A DNA stretch of 64,000 bases from Sipunculus nudus (GCA_026874595.1 CM049320.1:10049464-10113463); one strand, 5' to 3'; shown: positions 48,523 to 59,655, counted from the first letter of the stretch. Notes: a model not told the origin generated them from the letters alone. Translations and numbers: made by a program.

Positions 48523-48829
48523 GTATGGAGGGGAAATGAGTGGAGGGAAACATACGTATTTATTTTCAGAGTGATATGAACCCGTTGTTTCCGCCCAAAA
48601 TCTTTGGTGTCATGTCGGTATCTGCGGGAATGCTGACGTTACTCTGACGCCAGGGACTAAAGGAAGAACATTACCGCAAAGTATCGAGGAGGGAGAGGTG
48701 TTTTGAACGTATGTTCTTCTTTTCTGAAGTTTATCAACTCGATAATTCTTTTTTATAACTCTATATTTTATATAACTGAGGGAATTATTTATCGTATATA
48801 AAATTAAAATAATATATATATAAGAACAT

Positions 48830-50024
48830 TTGTAAGTTTAACATACTTTGTTATTGTTGTCGAAAACACGAATGCTATCACGAGGCGAAGGGATCCCTGA
48901 ATCCGACATTTGTACCGGAACTTCCTACAAATGATATATCTTTAACGAAATTTTAGATGTTTTACACATAAACAACAACGACCCGTTTACAGAAACAATT
49001 TTTCATAGCGATTACTACATCTATTGATTATACATGTATTGACCTTAGACAAATGATCTTTCGTGTGGACTCTTTTTCGGAGTGTGTACCTTTGGCACCT
49101 CATTTCAGAATATGTATCTCAATGGTAAACCCGAGACTCCAGTCACTTTCGGTGACGGTCTTTACTCGCTACAGCAGCTTCAACATCAAATGTCCATTTG
49201 AGAGAACAATAACCCATCAAAACACAGATACAGCCAGATTTTATATATATTTTTCATTTCCCCATTATAAAATGCTCAGATTAGTTTCATGAATCAACAA
49301 TTAAATAGAACGTCCTTCATTCTTCTCTAGTTGTGTTTAAAATGATCCATCATAATTAATACCAGTAACAGTATGTCATACAGAAGCGGCTAAGCGATGC
49401 GCCAATTACTTTGCTTCATTTCTTTAATCTTCCCAGATGGATATTAAAAAAATAAAATAAAAAGTATTTAGGATCAGGTTTGGATACATGATTTACCATG
49501 AATATATTTATGAATATAATAAGATGTAAATATAGATGCTAGAAAGGGTGAACCGCATACTTTGAACGGAGGGAAGGAGGGATATTACTGTTTGTATTAC
49601 TTGTGCTTTTGTGTATGTGTGTATGGTCTATCAAGTGCACACTGTAGCATGTTTAAGAAGTACTGCTTTCCCATCGCTGTATAAAAAGGATCTTAAATAC
49701 AGGTAAATCCTGTACACACTATGGTCCCCTATAGGCTCGAACTGCAAAATGACTGTTACTATGATGCGATTCCCCCGGTGCTTAGACAATAAAGCTCAAT
49801 AAAAAAAATGATACCGTTTCTATAGATTAGAAGTTTTAAGGAAAGCATTCTTACTTCTTGTTGGTTTCTGCAGCGTTTAACATTTAGGAACAGTATATAT
49901 GGAGTTTTTATCGGGAGTTACCGGATGCCCGGGAACGAACTGGAAATTTCTATAGGGCCGAAGTTTTAGTTAAGTTCAAATACTCAAAAATGTATGTTTT
50001 ACGAGGCGTATATATGTTATATAA
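48830..50024. other. Intergenic DNA, nothing recognised
   Basis: A 79-codon frame at 49053-49292 has no recognisable signature. No tandem or inverted repeats were noted until the TA tract at 50.03 kb. Confidence 0.45.
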
Positions 50025-50027
50025 CAT

Positions 50028-50086
<59 letters not shown>
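50025..50086. repeat. (TA)n microsatellite
   Basis: TA tract with an AA interruption at about 50040. Confidence 0.97.
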
Positions 50087-50089
<3 letters not shown>

Positions 50090-50386
50090 TCTTAAAGGGG
50101 TTGATCGGATGGGGCTAAGGGGGCCCTGACCTTTCAGGAGTTTCCTATATACAGACACCAGAAAATACGTTAAAAAGTGAAATCTCTTTTGCATTATGGT
50201 TAACTTATATATCAAACTTTCACAAGAAGGGCTCAACGGTCCCCGGCTCGGGTAAGGATTCTCCTTAGGCTCAATTAAATGCTTGTTAATGCGTTTTTCT
50301 TTGGGTTACTTTATATATTTTTAATCAGAAGTGACAGGAAGGGTCTATGGTGCTCAGGCCCAGGTGTTTCCAGGGACACAAGTATA

Positions 50387-50522
50387 GTCTTGACCACAGG
50401 CACTCGTTTTCAGTATAAAAAACAGTATTAACACAACATATGGCGATAAATAGCCCACTGACGTCTATATGTTGTGTTCATACTGTTTTTATACTGGAAA
50501 TGAGTGACTGAGGGCTTGACAA
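50387..50522. mobile_element. Small fold-back (hairpin) element
   Basis: CACTCGTTTTCAGTATAAAA, AACAGTAT and AACACAACATAT (50401-50440) are reverse-complemented at 50466-50506 (ATATGTTGTGTT, ATACTG, TTTTTATACTGG, AAATGAGTG). The arms are about 41 bp with high identity and weaker similarity extends outward (GTCTTGACC / GGGCTTGAC). The loop is only about 25 bp. The compact near-perfect hairpin has no coding content. Confidence 0.85.
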
Positions 50523-51965
50523 TTAAGTCTCATTGGTCTTAAATTGTATTAGCTAGTTTGTGTAGGTTTATAGGGGGAAGGGGTGGGGTTGGGAGTGGGA
50601 GTGGGGTGGGGGTGGGGGGGGGGGGTTGAAACGGCCTGCATGGGTGGACCAGGAGTTCTTTGGAATGCTTGAAAATGCAGAGATTTCTGAGCATTGGGAA
50701 ACGGTGGTTACTGGTTTATCAAAATGGCCGGACACTTAACAGGCTGATATTTAGTACGACTCGCATACATGGAGGAAAATAACCAAAATTAATATTTATT
50801 TGCGACCATCTTAAATCGCCCGGAGCCCCGTCGAAAGCGTACCGTCTGGTTCTGGAAGTCAATATGTTTTATGGCTCTTTCTTAAAATTATAAACTCAAA
50901 CATATAAATCACATTTATGTTGTAGGTTAGTGGATTTTGTTAATTTAATTGTTTGTAAATAGAATTATCAAAGATACCACGTTTATTTATCGATGAACCC
51001 TGAATATAAAACGTCTCATTGGAGAGGCCCCTTTTATCATTATTTTATTTATTTATCTGGGAGCGTTTTATTTTGTTCATAAATCCCTTGCCGATATATG
51101 CATGCTGTGTATAATTTCGACCATCAACTTTTTCATGAACTCATATAAAGCTTATTAGTTTGACAGACCAGGTATGCCAATTTGCTGAATGTCAATTATT
51201 AATTTCAAACAAGCAAAGATAGGCCTCGCCGCATTTACTTTTAAACGTTTTCATCATACATGGTGAATGTCTTTATAAAAAGTAAACAAAATGTTGCCGG
51301 TTGCTTCGATCTGTTTGATGGAACATAGTGCATTCTTATATATGCACGATATAAACAGTGAAATATTGAATATATAAAGAAAACAAGATTTTCACAAAAT
51401 CACAGAAGTCATGTAGCTTCCTCTGCCGATCTAACATCTGTCATTTATTTGGTAATATATATTTGAATGTCAAACTGTTGCTGCATGTTATACCGAATAT
51501 ATGAAAGTCTGACGTATCTGCTCTCGCCTCGGATGCGGTGACACGTGGTGATCCATCAAAGTATTGAACTGTTTATTATGTTCATGTATTTTTTTTTTTG
51601 TTCTTCCAAGTTTCACTTTGTTTTCTCGTTATTAAGACTATTGTTGTTGATAACACGAGAGACATAGACTGCAGTGTGGGTAACTTTTTGTGCGTTGCTT
51701 GCCTTGATGGTACGGGATGCTCTCTTAATTTTGTTTTGATTATAATTTTAACTGGTTTCTTTTTGTTCAATGAACAATTTAATCAGGCCTTATTTTTCAT
51801 CTGAATGTGAATAATATGACGGAAGTATAAAATTATATCATTGGTTAAAATTACCCTCATCCCGTTCATACACGCAGTGTGTCATACATTCTCATGTTTT
51901 CAAAAGACCTCCGAACAAACACACCAAAATCTAACCGATCCTACATAGGCGCACTCCCGAAATAC
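50523..51965. other. Intergenic DNA, nothing recognised
   Basis: GGGAGTGGGAGTGGGGTGGGGGT-like G-rich stretch with a poly-G run at 50580-50626, then plain AT-rich DNA. Short frames at 51582-51804 are on both strands and unconvincing. Confidence 0.5.
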
Positions 51966-51969
51966 ACTA

Positions 51970-52080
51970 AAAATATCATAAGATTCCATTCATTACTGCG
52001 TGAGTTAGGTTGTGAACAAACACAAACACACACACTCAAACCTGGATGAACGTCTACCCCCCTAGCCGAATGATAAAGAT
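51970..52080. repeat. Dispersed repeat family R1, copy 3
   Basis: GCGTGAGTTAGGTTGTGAAC, an ACACACACACTCAAACC stretch and TGGATGAACG match copies 1 and 2. Only the second half of the family consensus is clear. Confidence 0.45.
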
Positions 52081-52484
52081 ATCGTGTTGGTTATACACTC
52101 GGTTCATACTACAAATCCACACAAAAACAAGCGAACATCCCATGCTGCTTATTAAGAAATGCAGCTTTCTATGTCTATCATTCTATTATACTGTGTGACG
52201 CTGGACTGGTCTTCTTGAAGAATAAAATCAAGTAAGAGTCTCCGATGCATATATTTAACTTTATTTACCAGTGCTTAGTGCTTAGTATGTATAACACGTG
52301 CATGGTGTATAATTTATGAATGTTCTTTCCACTGGTCATGAAATCCCCGTGCACAATGCCTGACTGTTTAAAACAAACCTATGATAATAAAATAGCATCT
52401 CTAGATAAATTGGTTTATGTGGAAAAATCAAGTAAAGTTAATGTATTAAGTCAGAGTATATACCTTTAATATTTACAATAAAAT

Positions 52485-52723
52485 GCGGTTATTCGCTGGA
52501 GTCGTCCCAGACACCCATTCGTGTAACCGCTGCTTTCTAACGAGTGCGGGTGTCGCATATCTAAAATATGGATGCACAACCATGCAATACCACGTTTTCA
52601 GGGATCTGATAACAATTCTGTGCTCTGTGCGCACCCTGGTGTTCCAGCCCAGAGAACCTTGCAATAGACAGCAGCGGTTACACGTAAAAGATGTCTGGGA
52701 CGACTCCAGTGTATAACCGCTGC
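52485..52723. mobile_element. Nested-palindrome MITE, copy 2
   Basis: TIRs at 52485-52536 and 52670-52723: GCGGTTA, CGCTGGAGTCGTCCCAGACA, CGTGTAACCGCTGCTTT on the left, and on the right, in reverse complement, GCGGTTATACACTGGAGTCG, TCCCAGACATCTTTTACGTG, TAACCGCTGCTG. Same family and same doubly inverted GCAGCGGTTA organisation as copy 1, but with a shorter interior (about 130 bp). A poly-G tract begins immediately after the right end. Confidence 0.85.
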
Positions 52724-52724
52724 G

Positions 52725-52780
52725 CGGTGGGGGGGGGGGGGGGGGGGGGTGGCGGGGGGGGGGGGGGGGGGAGGGGGGAG
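52725..52780. repeat. Poly-G tract
   Basis: About 50 of 56 bases are G, including runs of 20 or more. It can form G-quadruplexes and is prone to sequencing error. Frames through it are not coding. Confidence 0.95.
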
Positions 52781-52859
52781 CGCAACAATACAATTTGATT
52801 TTGTACACTTTCCTGTTCTCAAAAGCGATGGTCTCGGCTGAGGCATTGGTACGGGCGGA

Positions 52860-53110
52860 ACATGAGTGTAAAGATATGAGATAGCGGATGAAGGGCGAGT
52901 GAAATGATGGCTGACTGAGTGTGTAAGGGGATGACTTGGCTAATGATTGCACGATTGGGTGACTTTCTGAATAAGTGACTGAAACTACAATTACGTGAAC
53001 AAGAGAATGACTGAGTGCGTGAGTTAATGAATGAGTGAATAACTGAATGGAAGAATGAGTGATTGGGCGAGTGGTCGAATGAGTGGGCGAGTGAATTAGA
53101 CAATTAAGCG
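52860..53110. repeat. Degenerate GAGTGAATGA-type tandem repeat
   Basis: Built of TGAG/TGAA/TGAC tetramers (ATGAATGAGTGAATAACTGA and the like). It makes a long minus-strand frame rich in His and Ser (the 52473-53156 frame) that is not regarded as a gene. Confidence 0.8.
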
Positions 53111-53168
53111 GTTTCGAGCTAAGATTGTCTGAAAGAGCACGTGTGTAATTTACCATGAATTCATTAAA

Positions 53169-53174
53169 TTTATT
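53169..53174 (-). promoter_or_regulatory. Candidate polyadenylation signal of the NHL gene
   Basis: AATAAA on the minus strand about 415 bases after the stop codon at 53588. This is a plausible 3' UTR length; no closer AATAAA was noticed. Confidence 0.35.
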
Positions 53175-53587
53175 GTATGTATATACGTTAATGTTTTGCT
53201 GTGGTGCAGCAGAAATAAAAGGTTGGAATCACTGAGTCTTTTACAACATTGGATTATTGGATTTTTTCCAATATATATATATATATATGTGTTTGTGTGT
53301 GTGTCAGTGTTTTTACATGAATGTATGTTTGTGCTTGTGAACAACAATGTTCGATTATGAGCAGGTCAGGGACTACTACTTCTGAACCTCTTTAAGCTGC
53401 CATATGGGCCGCAGTAATATCACACAAGATAGCAAACAGACTAACAAACTAATGAAATCTGACAGGTCTCTTTGTGTTCTGGTTTTGTGGATAATGTCAC
53501 AGTTCCCATCGGTTGGATTTCATTTACTTACGTCCTGTAAGGTGGCGCTGCTGTACCAAATCTGTTTGTGTGGTCATGATACAAATA

Positions 53588-55204
53588 TCATTTATAGCGG
53601 TACTTTTTTATGCAGTTGTTTCCAAGGTCCGCGACGATTACGTGGTGGTCACGAGTCACCGTTAGTCCACTAGGACGCTTGAGTTTGCTGGTGTGGCTGT
53701 CGATCGACTGGAACATTTTCTTCTCGTAATTAAACACTTCAATGGCCCCCCACAGCTTTTCTGATTTGGTAGCCAAGATATTGCCATGGTGATCGACGGT
53801 AACACCCCCGTAATACCCGTCATCCATACCGGACACTGAGATCTCGTAAAGCAGCCGCCCAGATCTCGCAAAAACTCGCACAGTGTTATCAGCGACGATT
53901 ATCTCGTCATCGTTGCCTATCGCTACAAAACGGTGACCGTGACACGGGATTGGCTGTCCGTATACATCCACACCTATCCGTAATCGGAACTTGAGGTAAC
54001 CATCCGCATCAAAAACGAGGACCCGTCCTGCTCCGTCGTCACTTATCACGAATTCACCGCGACTGTTCACGGCGATATCAATAGGCAAAACAAATTCAGG
54101 TGACGTAAACTGTCTTATGACATCACCGGTCTCCCTGTCGAGTTCAGTGACGCAGCGCGTACGCCAGTTGACGATAACTAGCCGCCCAGTGGGACAAAGG
54201 GCAAATCCCGTGCACCCCTGTCTGTCAAGGCCGTCGCATGTAATATGACGCACAAAGCGCCAGTCAGCGTCCAGTTCTGTTATTCGGCTATTCCCGGTGT
54301 CTAGAACGAAGAGGTGTCCGTCCTGGTCGAGCAGAACTTTCACTGGTTGATTAAACTCGAGGTCTCCCATTCCTCGAGACCCGACCTGCATGATGGGGTT
54401 GTTATGTTCGGTCGCTTTAAGCAGAAAGGGACTCCCTTTTATCTGTCGATCGAAAATACTGATGGAAAGTCGGTAGTGACCTGGTTCCCAGGGGGTAAAG
54501 ACGACGTCATAGGTGCCATCATCGTGGTCTTCCAAAGATGTGCCTATGACGTCATCATTTTCGTCGAGTAACCGAGCACAGATAGGGTCGCCACCGCCGG
54601 TCCTCGGAGCGCCTTGATAATCCACTGTTTTCACCTTTACCCGTGACTCTAGCCCGACAATGACGTCACTGGTTTCTGCCGTGCACAGTGGCGGCAGTGT
54701 TTCGCTGTCTGATGCGTTTTCTGTCTTCGCTGCATCCGAAGAAGTAGTACCGTTGCTTTTCTTTTCATCATCATCACTTTCATTGATATTAACTTCTCCA
54801 TTAACAATGTTAGCACTGTCTTTACTCTCTTCACTTGTGTCACTCTTACTATCATCAGCAGAAAGGGGTACTACGTTTTCTACTCCTAAAATTTCGCATT
54901 CCGTAACAGAGATTTTAATAAGCTGACTGTTTCGTGATGAATCTGGCCACCGGAAGTTTGGCGAACACGTCTTACGTAAGATACCGGTGCTTGGGTCATC
55001 TTGGATGTTGCCGGAAACGAGAAGCCTTTTGCGCACGTCACCAGACGTCATGATGTTGTGTACGTCACCGTTTTCTGCGTACATTTCGCTCATGAGCATT
55101 TCCGGTGTTGCAGTTGTGTAGCGTTTGAACTCGGCCTCACTATGTGGCCGTTTCTTGCCCGTCGGTGTATCCATAACGGTTAAATTCCGACAACTGTCCG
55201 ACAT
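53588..55204 (-). CDS. Filamin-domain/NHL-repeat protein, TRIM-NHL type without RING
   Basis: A single uninterrupted ORF of 538 residues. ATG at 55204 is the first in-frame Met after the upstream stop and has A at -3. Residues 1-110 are unrecognised and polar, 111-175 are Ser/Asp/Glu-rich and disordered. Residues about 180-265 form a filamin-type Ig domain (DDGTYDVVFTPWEPGHYRLS, then IKGSPF), and about 280-538 hold six NHL blades: FNQPVKVLLDQDGHLFVLDT, CTGFALCPTGRLVIVNW, VLPIDIAVNSRGEFVISDDG, CHGHRFVAIGNDDEIIVADN, GYYGGVTVDHHGNILAT, LKRPSGLTVTRDHHVIVADL. This is the C-terminal architecture of TRIM2/3/71. The N-terminus has only Cys5, Cys80 and Cys103, so no RING or B-box is encoded, and there is no coiled coil. 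NHL propellers bind RNA or protein; ubiquitin-ligase activity is not expected. It could be a RING-less paralogue or retrocopy; RBCC exons further upstream were not seen. Confidence 0.88.
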   Translation of the reverse strand: MSDSCRNLTVMDTPTGKKRPHSEAEFKRYTTATPEMLMSEMYAENGDVHNIMTSGDVRKRLLVSGNIQDDPSTGILRKTCSPNFRWPDSSRNSQLIKISVTECEILGVENVVPLSADDSKSDTSEESKDSANIVNGEVNINESDDDEKKSNGTTSSDAAKTENASDSETLPPLCTAETSDVIVGLESRVKVKTVDYQGAPRTGGGDPICARLLDENDDVIGTSLEDHDDGTYDVVFTPWEPGHYRLSISIFDRQIKGSPFLLKATEHNNPIMQVGSRGMGDLEFNQPVKVLLDQDGHLFVLDTGNSRITELDADWRFVRHITCDGLDRQGCTGFALCPTGRLVIVNWRTRCVTELDRETGDVIRQFTSPEFVLPIDIAVNSRGEFVISDDGAGRVLVFDADGYLKFRLRIGVDVYGQPIPCHGHRFVAIGNDDEIIVADNTVRVFARSGRLLYEISVSGMDDGYYGGVTVDHHGNILATKSEKLWGAIEVFNYEKKMFQSIDSHTSKLKRPSGLTVTRDHHVIVADLGNNCIKKYRYK

Positions 55205-55860
55205 CTTGTATGTATGAAACAAAGTCCACGATTTATAAGATATGATAGGCCTACATTCACAGTTACATCCGTTTTACTTCCCTAATGCCACCACTTAGAT
55301 CACTGCCTTTAATTTCGTCCTGCACAAGTTTTTGTACTGCCAATCCAAATATAAACTGACCCAAAGCACGTTAATCTATTCAAAGCATATAAATCCAAGT
55401 ACACAAATATACTGGAACTTTCATATATACACAAAGGGGCGAGATTTTGAATCCGGTAGCCTCGTGCGTCACAGGTACTCTGGTTCATAACCCCGAGATA
55501 TCCCACACGTTGTTGTGTCAGGGAAGGCCGTATCTGTGTGGTTTAATTAAACACCAAGAGAGAACAATACAGTCTTTATTGCTGTCCAGGATTTGCAGCA
55601 CGACGGTGACTGCGTGTATAAGCAACCAGGCTGGATGTACTAGCGATTGACTGGCTGATACCCCCCCCCCCCCCCCCGAGAGAGATAAGGCGCCACTCTG
55701 TTCCTGGGAAGCAGGAAGATTTGGTTTTCCTGGATAAGGATCAGTCAGTGGTTTTAACTGTTTTAAACACCCACTCAATCAAGAAATGTGTCCAAGAATA
55801 CATGCATTAAGGCTGTCGGGTGTAGTTTAACATATAATTTGTGATCGCTTTTACGAATTT
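55205..55860. other. Upstream region of the NHL gene
   Basis: On the minus strand the ATG is preceded by CATACATACAAG, which could be an intron acceptor or simply 5' UTR. A poly-C run is at 55661-55678. No second exon with RING or B-box motifs was found on the minus strand here. Confidence 0.45.
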
Positions 55861-55924
55861 CAAAATATATTATTGTGCCTCTCCAGGGTAAGAATCCTTA
55901 CTTACATAAGATGTATGTCCCCCC

Positions 55925-56015
55925 TCTCTCTCTCTCACACACACACCTTTACATGGATGCGGTGTATGCTTGTGGGCATATCAATGTTATGCACACTCTC
56001 TTTCCCTACATACTT

Positions 56016-56051
<36 letters not shown>

Positions 56052-56113
56052 GAATATAAACATATATCCATACATACATATTTATATGCGCGTAAACACA
56101 CACACACACACAT

Positions 56114-56177
<64 letters not shown>
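55925..56177 (+). repeat. Compound (CT)n/(CA)n/(TA)n microsatellite block
   Basis: CTCTCTCTCACACACACAC at 55925, ACACACACACACACAC at 56020, CACACACATACACACACACAC at 56095, and TA repeats from 56128 to 56172. Open frames of 113-130 codons through it are products of the repeats. Confidence 0.95.
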
Positions 56178-56179
<2 letters not shown>

Positions 56180-56181
<2 letters not shown>

Positions 56182-56780
56182 TTGTATTTATACATGCTAG
56201 GGGAGAGAGAGAGTGAGGGAGATCGCGAATGTGAAAGGGGGCGGGGTTATACGATCAGCACGTGAGCTGGTTACAACTCATACCAGAGCCACGCAATACT
56301 GACCACTTGGGATGTACTACTGCGTTTCCGGGAGTAACATCCATATATACATACACAGCGTGCGTCACAGAATTACTTAGAATCGTGCTGTGTGTGCGTC
56401 ACTTACTGTCGGGTCATTGCAGGCACCATTTACATTTAGTGACCTCGGCTTATATACATCATCAAGCACAGACAGTACAAAATAACAAGAACATACATGC
56501 AATTATGCCAGGAACGACTTATTTGTTTGTTTACATCAGTTTTCCTGGGAAACGATAAACACTGTTGTTTTGAGAAAACCATAATTTCCAGGTCCTATTT
56601 TTAACCTCTATCTTAGGCATGTTTACTGGTTTCCTTGGGAAGATAATGTGTCGAAACAATAAACAATTATACATGTTTACATAACACGTTGAATAACCCA
56701 TTGTTAACACAAAACCACGCGGAAGGAAATGGTCACATTCACTGGTTTCGGCCCACGTTTTTAAATTTATTAATAATAAA
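56180..56780. other. Intergenic DNA, nothing recognised
   Basis: GAGAGAGAGTGAGGGAGA-like start at 56205, then ordinary sequence without gene or repeat signature. The frame at 56262-56558 has no motif. Confidence 0.45.
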
Positions 56781-56789
56781 TAATATTAT

Positions 56790-57010
56790 TTTATATTATA
56801 TTATATTATATTATATTATATTATATTATATTATATTATATTATATTATATTATATTATATTATATTATATTATATTATATTATATTATTATTTATTACA
56901 TTATTTATTATATTATATTAATTATATTATTATTCATTAAATTATATTATATTATATTTTTATTTATAACATTATTTATTACATTATTTATTATATTACA
57001 TTATATTATA
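56790..57010 (+). repeat. (TTATA)n pentanucleotide microsatellite
   Basis: About 20 perfect TTATA/ATATT units from 56790 to 56890, then degenerate ATTATTTATTA and TTATATTA units to about 57010. Confidence 0.96.
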
Positions 57011-57179
57011 TCATTGTTTAGTATAGTAAAGTATAGTGTAGCTTATACATACATTACCATACATATGGGTTTGTGTACGTCAAGATGACAGAAATTTGCT
57101 GGGCGAGGTTGGTGACAACATAATAAAGCAGGGTGCAAGTCTACAGGCACATGGGGTCTTTAGTGATGATGACCACAAA

Positions 57180-57530
57180 TTAACCCCCCCCCCCCCCCCC
57201 GACATTGCGGTTCAATCCGTCCTTAGTAGGGACAATTAGTTATCAGGCCATAAAACCAGGACACAATGTTAATCACTTCTGTAACTTAAGTTTCCTTTTG
57301 TTCCCCAATATACTCTGTATGTAAACCCATGTATACCAGAGTTGAGTACGTTATTGTGTGTTAGCAGGGGCATATTCGGTTGGGCTGGAGAGGGGTGGGG
57401 GGGGGGCGCATCCAAGAACAAAAGTTTGAAAAAAAAAAAAAAATCACGCTAATTGTCAATAAAGGGCCGGAATTTGCGTCTCGCGCATTTTCCCGTTACT
57501 TCAGCATGCGACCCCCCCCCCCTCCGGTCG
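57180..57530. other. Intergenic DNA with homopolymer runs
   Basis: Poly-C at 57184-57200, poly-G at 57398-57406, poly-A at 57428-57442 and poly-C at 57511-57520. A 131-codon plus frame (57380-57775) crosses these runs and is not convincing. Confidence 0.6.
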
Positions 57531-57659
57531 AGTCTAAAGTCCTAGATTCGCCCCTTGCTTACGTTTGTGTATGTGGGTTTCTCCGGCTTATGGGCCCGAA
57601 TATGATAGTAGAGATCAGACAACAGAAGAAAATACTAAAGGGACGTTTTCCGATATCTG

Positions 57660-57925
57660 GCGTCTATCAAATAAAGATAATCCCTCGAACCTATAAAAAA
57701 ATAGGCCAGAAAATACCAAATAAAACGCACACAGGCCTTTCGTGTTGTTTATACCCACATGTTCATATCATGTAGGGTACCCGCCAAAATAATGCAGACC
57801 GATTCAGCAATCACATTTGGCGGCAGATCAAAGAAACCAGAGTTTTGCACAGGGCGATTTGCAACTAGTTCTCTTTCAACTTCTGCACATTTGAAACCAA
57901 CCATGCACCTTATGTTTTTTTTTTT
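57660..57925 (-). repeat. Dispersed repeat family R2, copy 2
   Basis: Tandem with copy 3, offset about 402-406 bp. Shared words: TAATCCCTCGAACCT / TAATCCCTTGGAGCT, AATAGGCCAGAA, CGCACACAGGC, CCCGCCAAAATAAT, GATTCAGCAA / AATTCAACAA, TTTTGCA, ACTTCTGCA. Minus-strand frames align without gaps (AEVERELVANRPVQNSGFFD versus AEVERSLVAKRSLQSSGLSD). Confidence 0.7.
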
Positions 57926-58069
57926 TTTTCGTTTTTCAGTATTGGCGCATGTACCGTGTTTACCCACAACTTGTAGATATATAACTCATACATCCATCAC
58001 AAAAGAGTTTTAAGAACTTTTATAACCTACAATTCATTGAAGGGGCCTAATCACCTATATGAATTTTAT

Positions 58070-58320
58070 TAACTAAAAGTAATCCCTTGGAGCTTTAAAC
58101 AAATAGGCCAGAACACGTGGATATCACCGCACACAGGCTGCTTGTTTTGTTTATGTCAACGTGTTTATAATATCGGAGGCCCGCCAAAATAATCAATACA
58201 AATTCAACAAGGGCATCTGGTGGCAAGTCAGATAAGCCAGAGCTTTGCAAACTGCGTTTTGCAACAAGTGACCTTTCTACCTCTGCATATATGCAACCTA
58301 CCACCTTAGATTATATTTTT
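58070..58320 (-). repeat. Dispersed repeat family R2, copy 3
   Basis: Second unit of the local duplication; the 8.2-kb copy is a third family member. Both 58-kb copies end in a pyrimidine run (TTTTTTTTTTTTC / TTTTTTTCCGTTTG) next to TCAGTATTG / TCAACATTG, so the duplication extends past the conserved frame to about 58395. Confidence 0.7.
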
Positions 58321-58399
58321 TTCCGTTTGTCAACATTGCTGTGTTTACAAACATGTTGTTGATAAACAAATTCATACATCCTTTACAGAGGCATTATAA

Positions 58400-59485
58400 G
58401 AACTTTTCATAACCAGAATTACCATTAGATCATTAATATATACCCAGAGTGAGCAAGGAATCACATAAATTCTTTTTCAAAATGTAGGTGAATGGGCACC
58501 TTTAATTTACGCAGAGTAAGCAAGAAATCACATAAATTCTACAGAAAAGCTTGAAAGTGAATATCTGGCTTTCAGATTTGGACACATGCCAGATAATTTG
58601 AAAATATTTTTAACCTGATAAAAAAAAATCCTTCAAACTAGATATGTAGTCCAAGCCAAAATTAATACCTACGTCAGGAACCTAATCATACTTTCCTGTG
58701 CTCTACGCAGTTTCACGGTCCTCATCACAGCTAGATGAAACCTAGTATAAATCAAGCCCTAAAAACAATGAGTGGCACGGACCTCCGGGGACAAAGAAAT
58801 TGTCCCATCTGGTATAGATTCTTTTTGCATAACAAGCATATTGGGGTAATCCAGATTGCCTCCAAAATTCAATGTTTTTCTCTCCATTTTTTAAATAAAA
58901 AATCCGTTCACAACTTGTCCTCAAAGACAAACGTATAATGAGAAAACATACGTCTGTCCTTGACCGAGATGTGAGATGTAAAATTTACTGAGTTCTTGGG
59001 GAGAACAGGTCCCTGTGTGGGGTATATGCAGTCGCTGCATACGATACCCTCATGGGGTCACGCGGGTTAATGCGGCTTAAAATGACTTAAAGCAATGTAT
59101 TATGACTTATTTGAACATCTTAGTGGCAAGTCTGTAATGGGGGCGGTTGCATTAAGCTCCCGATAACAGAAACGTTTTATATATTAGTGTTATATGTTTC
59201 GTTTAGATACAAGTCTGTTCATATCGGTTGTTAAATCATGTTCAGTGACTGAAAGAAAGAAGAATGATCGTGGGTCCATTAGTTATCTATTAATATATAT
59301 ACTTTTGGCGTAATAATATATTACCTAAACATAGTCTGACGTACATCTCATAGAAAGGCCGAGATAATGGCCAAGTAGTTGACACGTGATTGCTCCCTAA
59401 GGTCCCGTTTGAGTGCTTTTCGCAACTTTGTTTTACCTTTTCCTTATTTCTCCTGCAGGATTTCAATATTTTTTTTCTGGTTAAT
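58400..59485. other. Intergenic DNA with one short direct repeat
   Basis: AGAGTGAGCAAGGAATCACA (58446) recurs as AGAGTAAGCAAGAAATCACA (58512), offset 66. No gene was recognised. Confidence 0.5.
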
Positions 59486-59489
59486 TTGA

Positions 59490-59655
59490 CTTCTTTGCAT
59501 TTGCATGCATAATCGTGTGTTATCGATTATGCAAATAGACAATAATTGAATCAATAGGAAAGAAAGCGACCAACCATCGATCTAATCAATTAGGTACAGG
59601 TATAATAAACCATTTTGATCTGATCGATTAAGTGGCATACCACTAACATACAACA
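59490..59655. mobile_element. hAT-like element end, fragment 3
   Basis: TGCATGCATAATCGTGTGTT, ATCGATTATGCAAATAGAC, GAAAGCGACCAACCATCG, ATCGATTAAGTGGCATACCA. Same family as 46335-46468, same orientation. Confidence 0.4.

Noticed and set aside
52473-53156. 227-codon minus-strand ORF
   Set aside because: It runs through the MITE, a poly-G tract (a Pro run when translated) and a GAGTGAATGA repeat (His/Ser-rich). Its openness comes from low complexity.
54314-55183. Plus-strand ORFs at 54314, 54660 and 55001
   Set aside because: They are antisense shadows of the NHL-repeat gene.
55873-56265. 113- and 130-codon plus-strand ORFs
   Set aside because: Almost entirely CT, CA and TA microsatellites translated as SLSHTHT, HTHTHT and IYIYIY.
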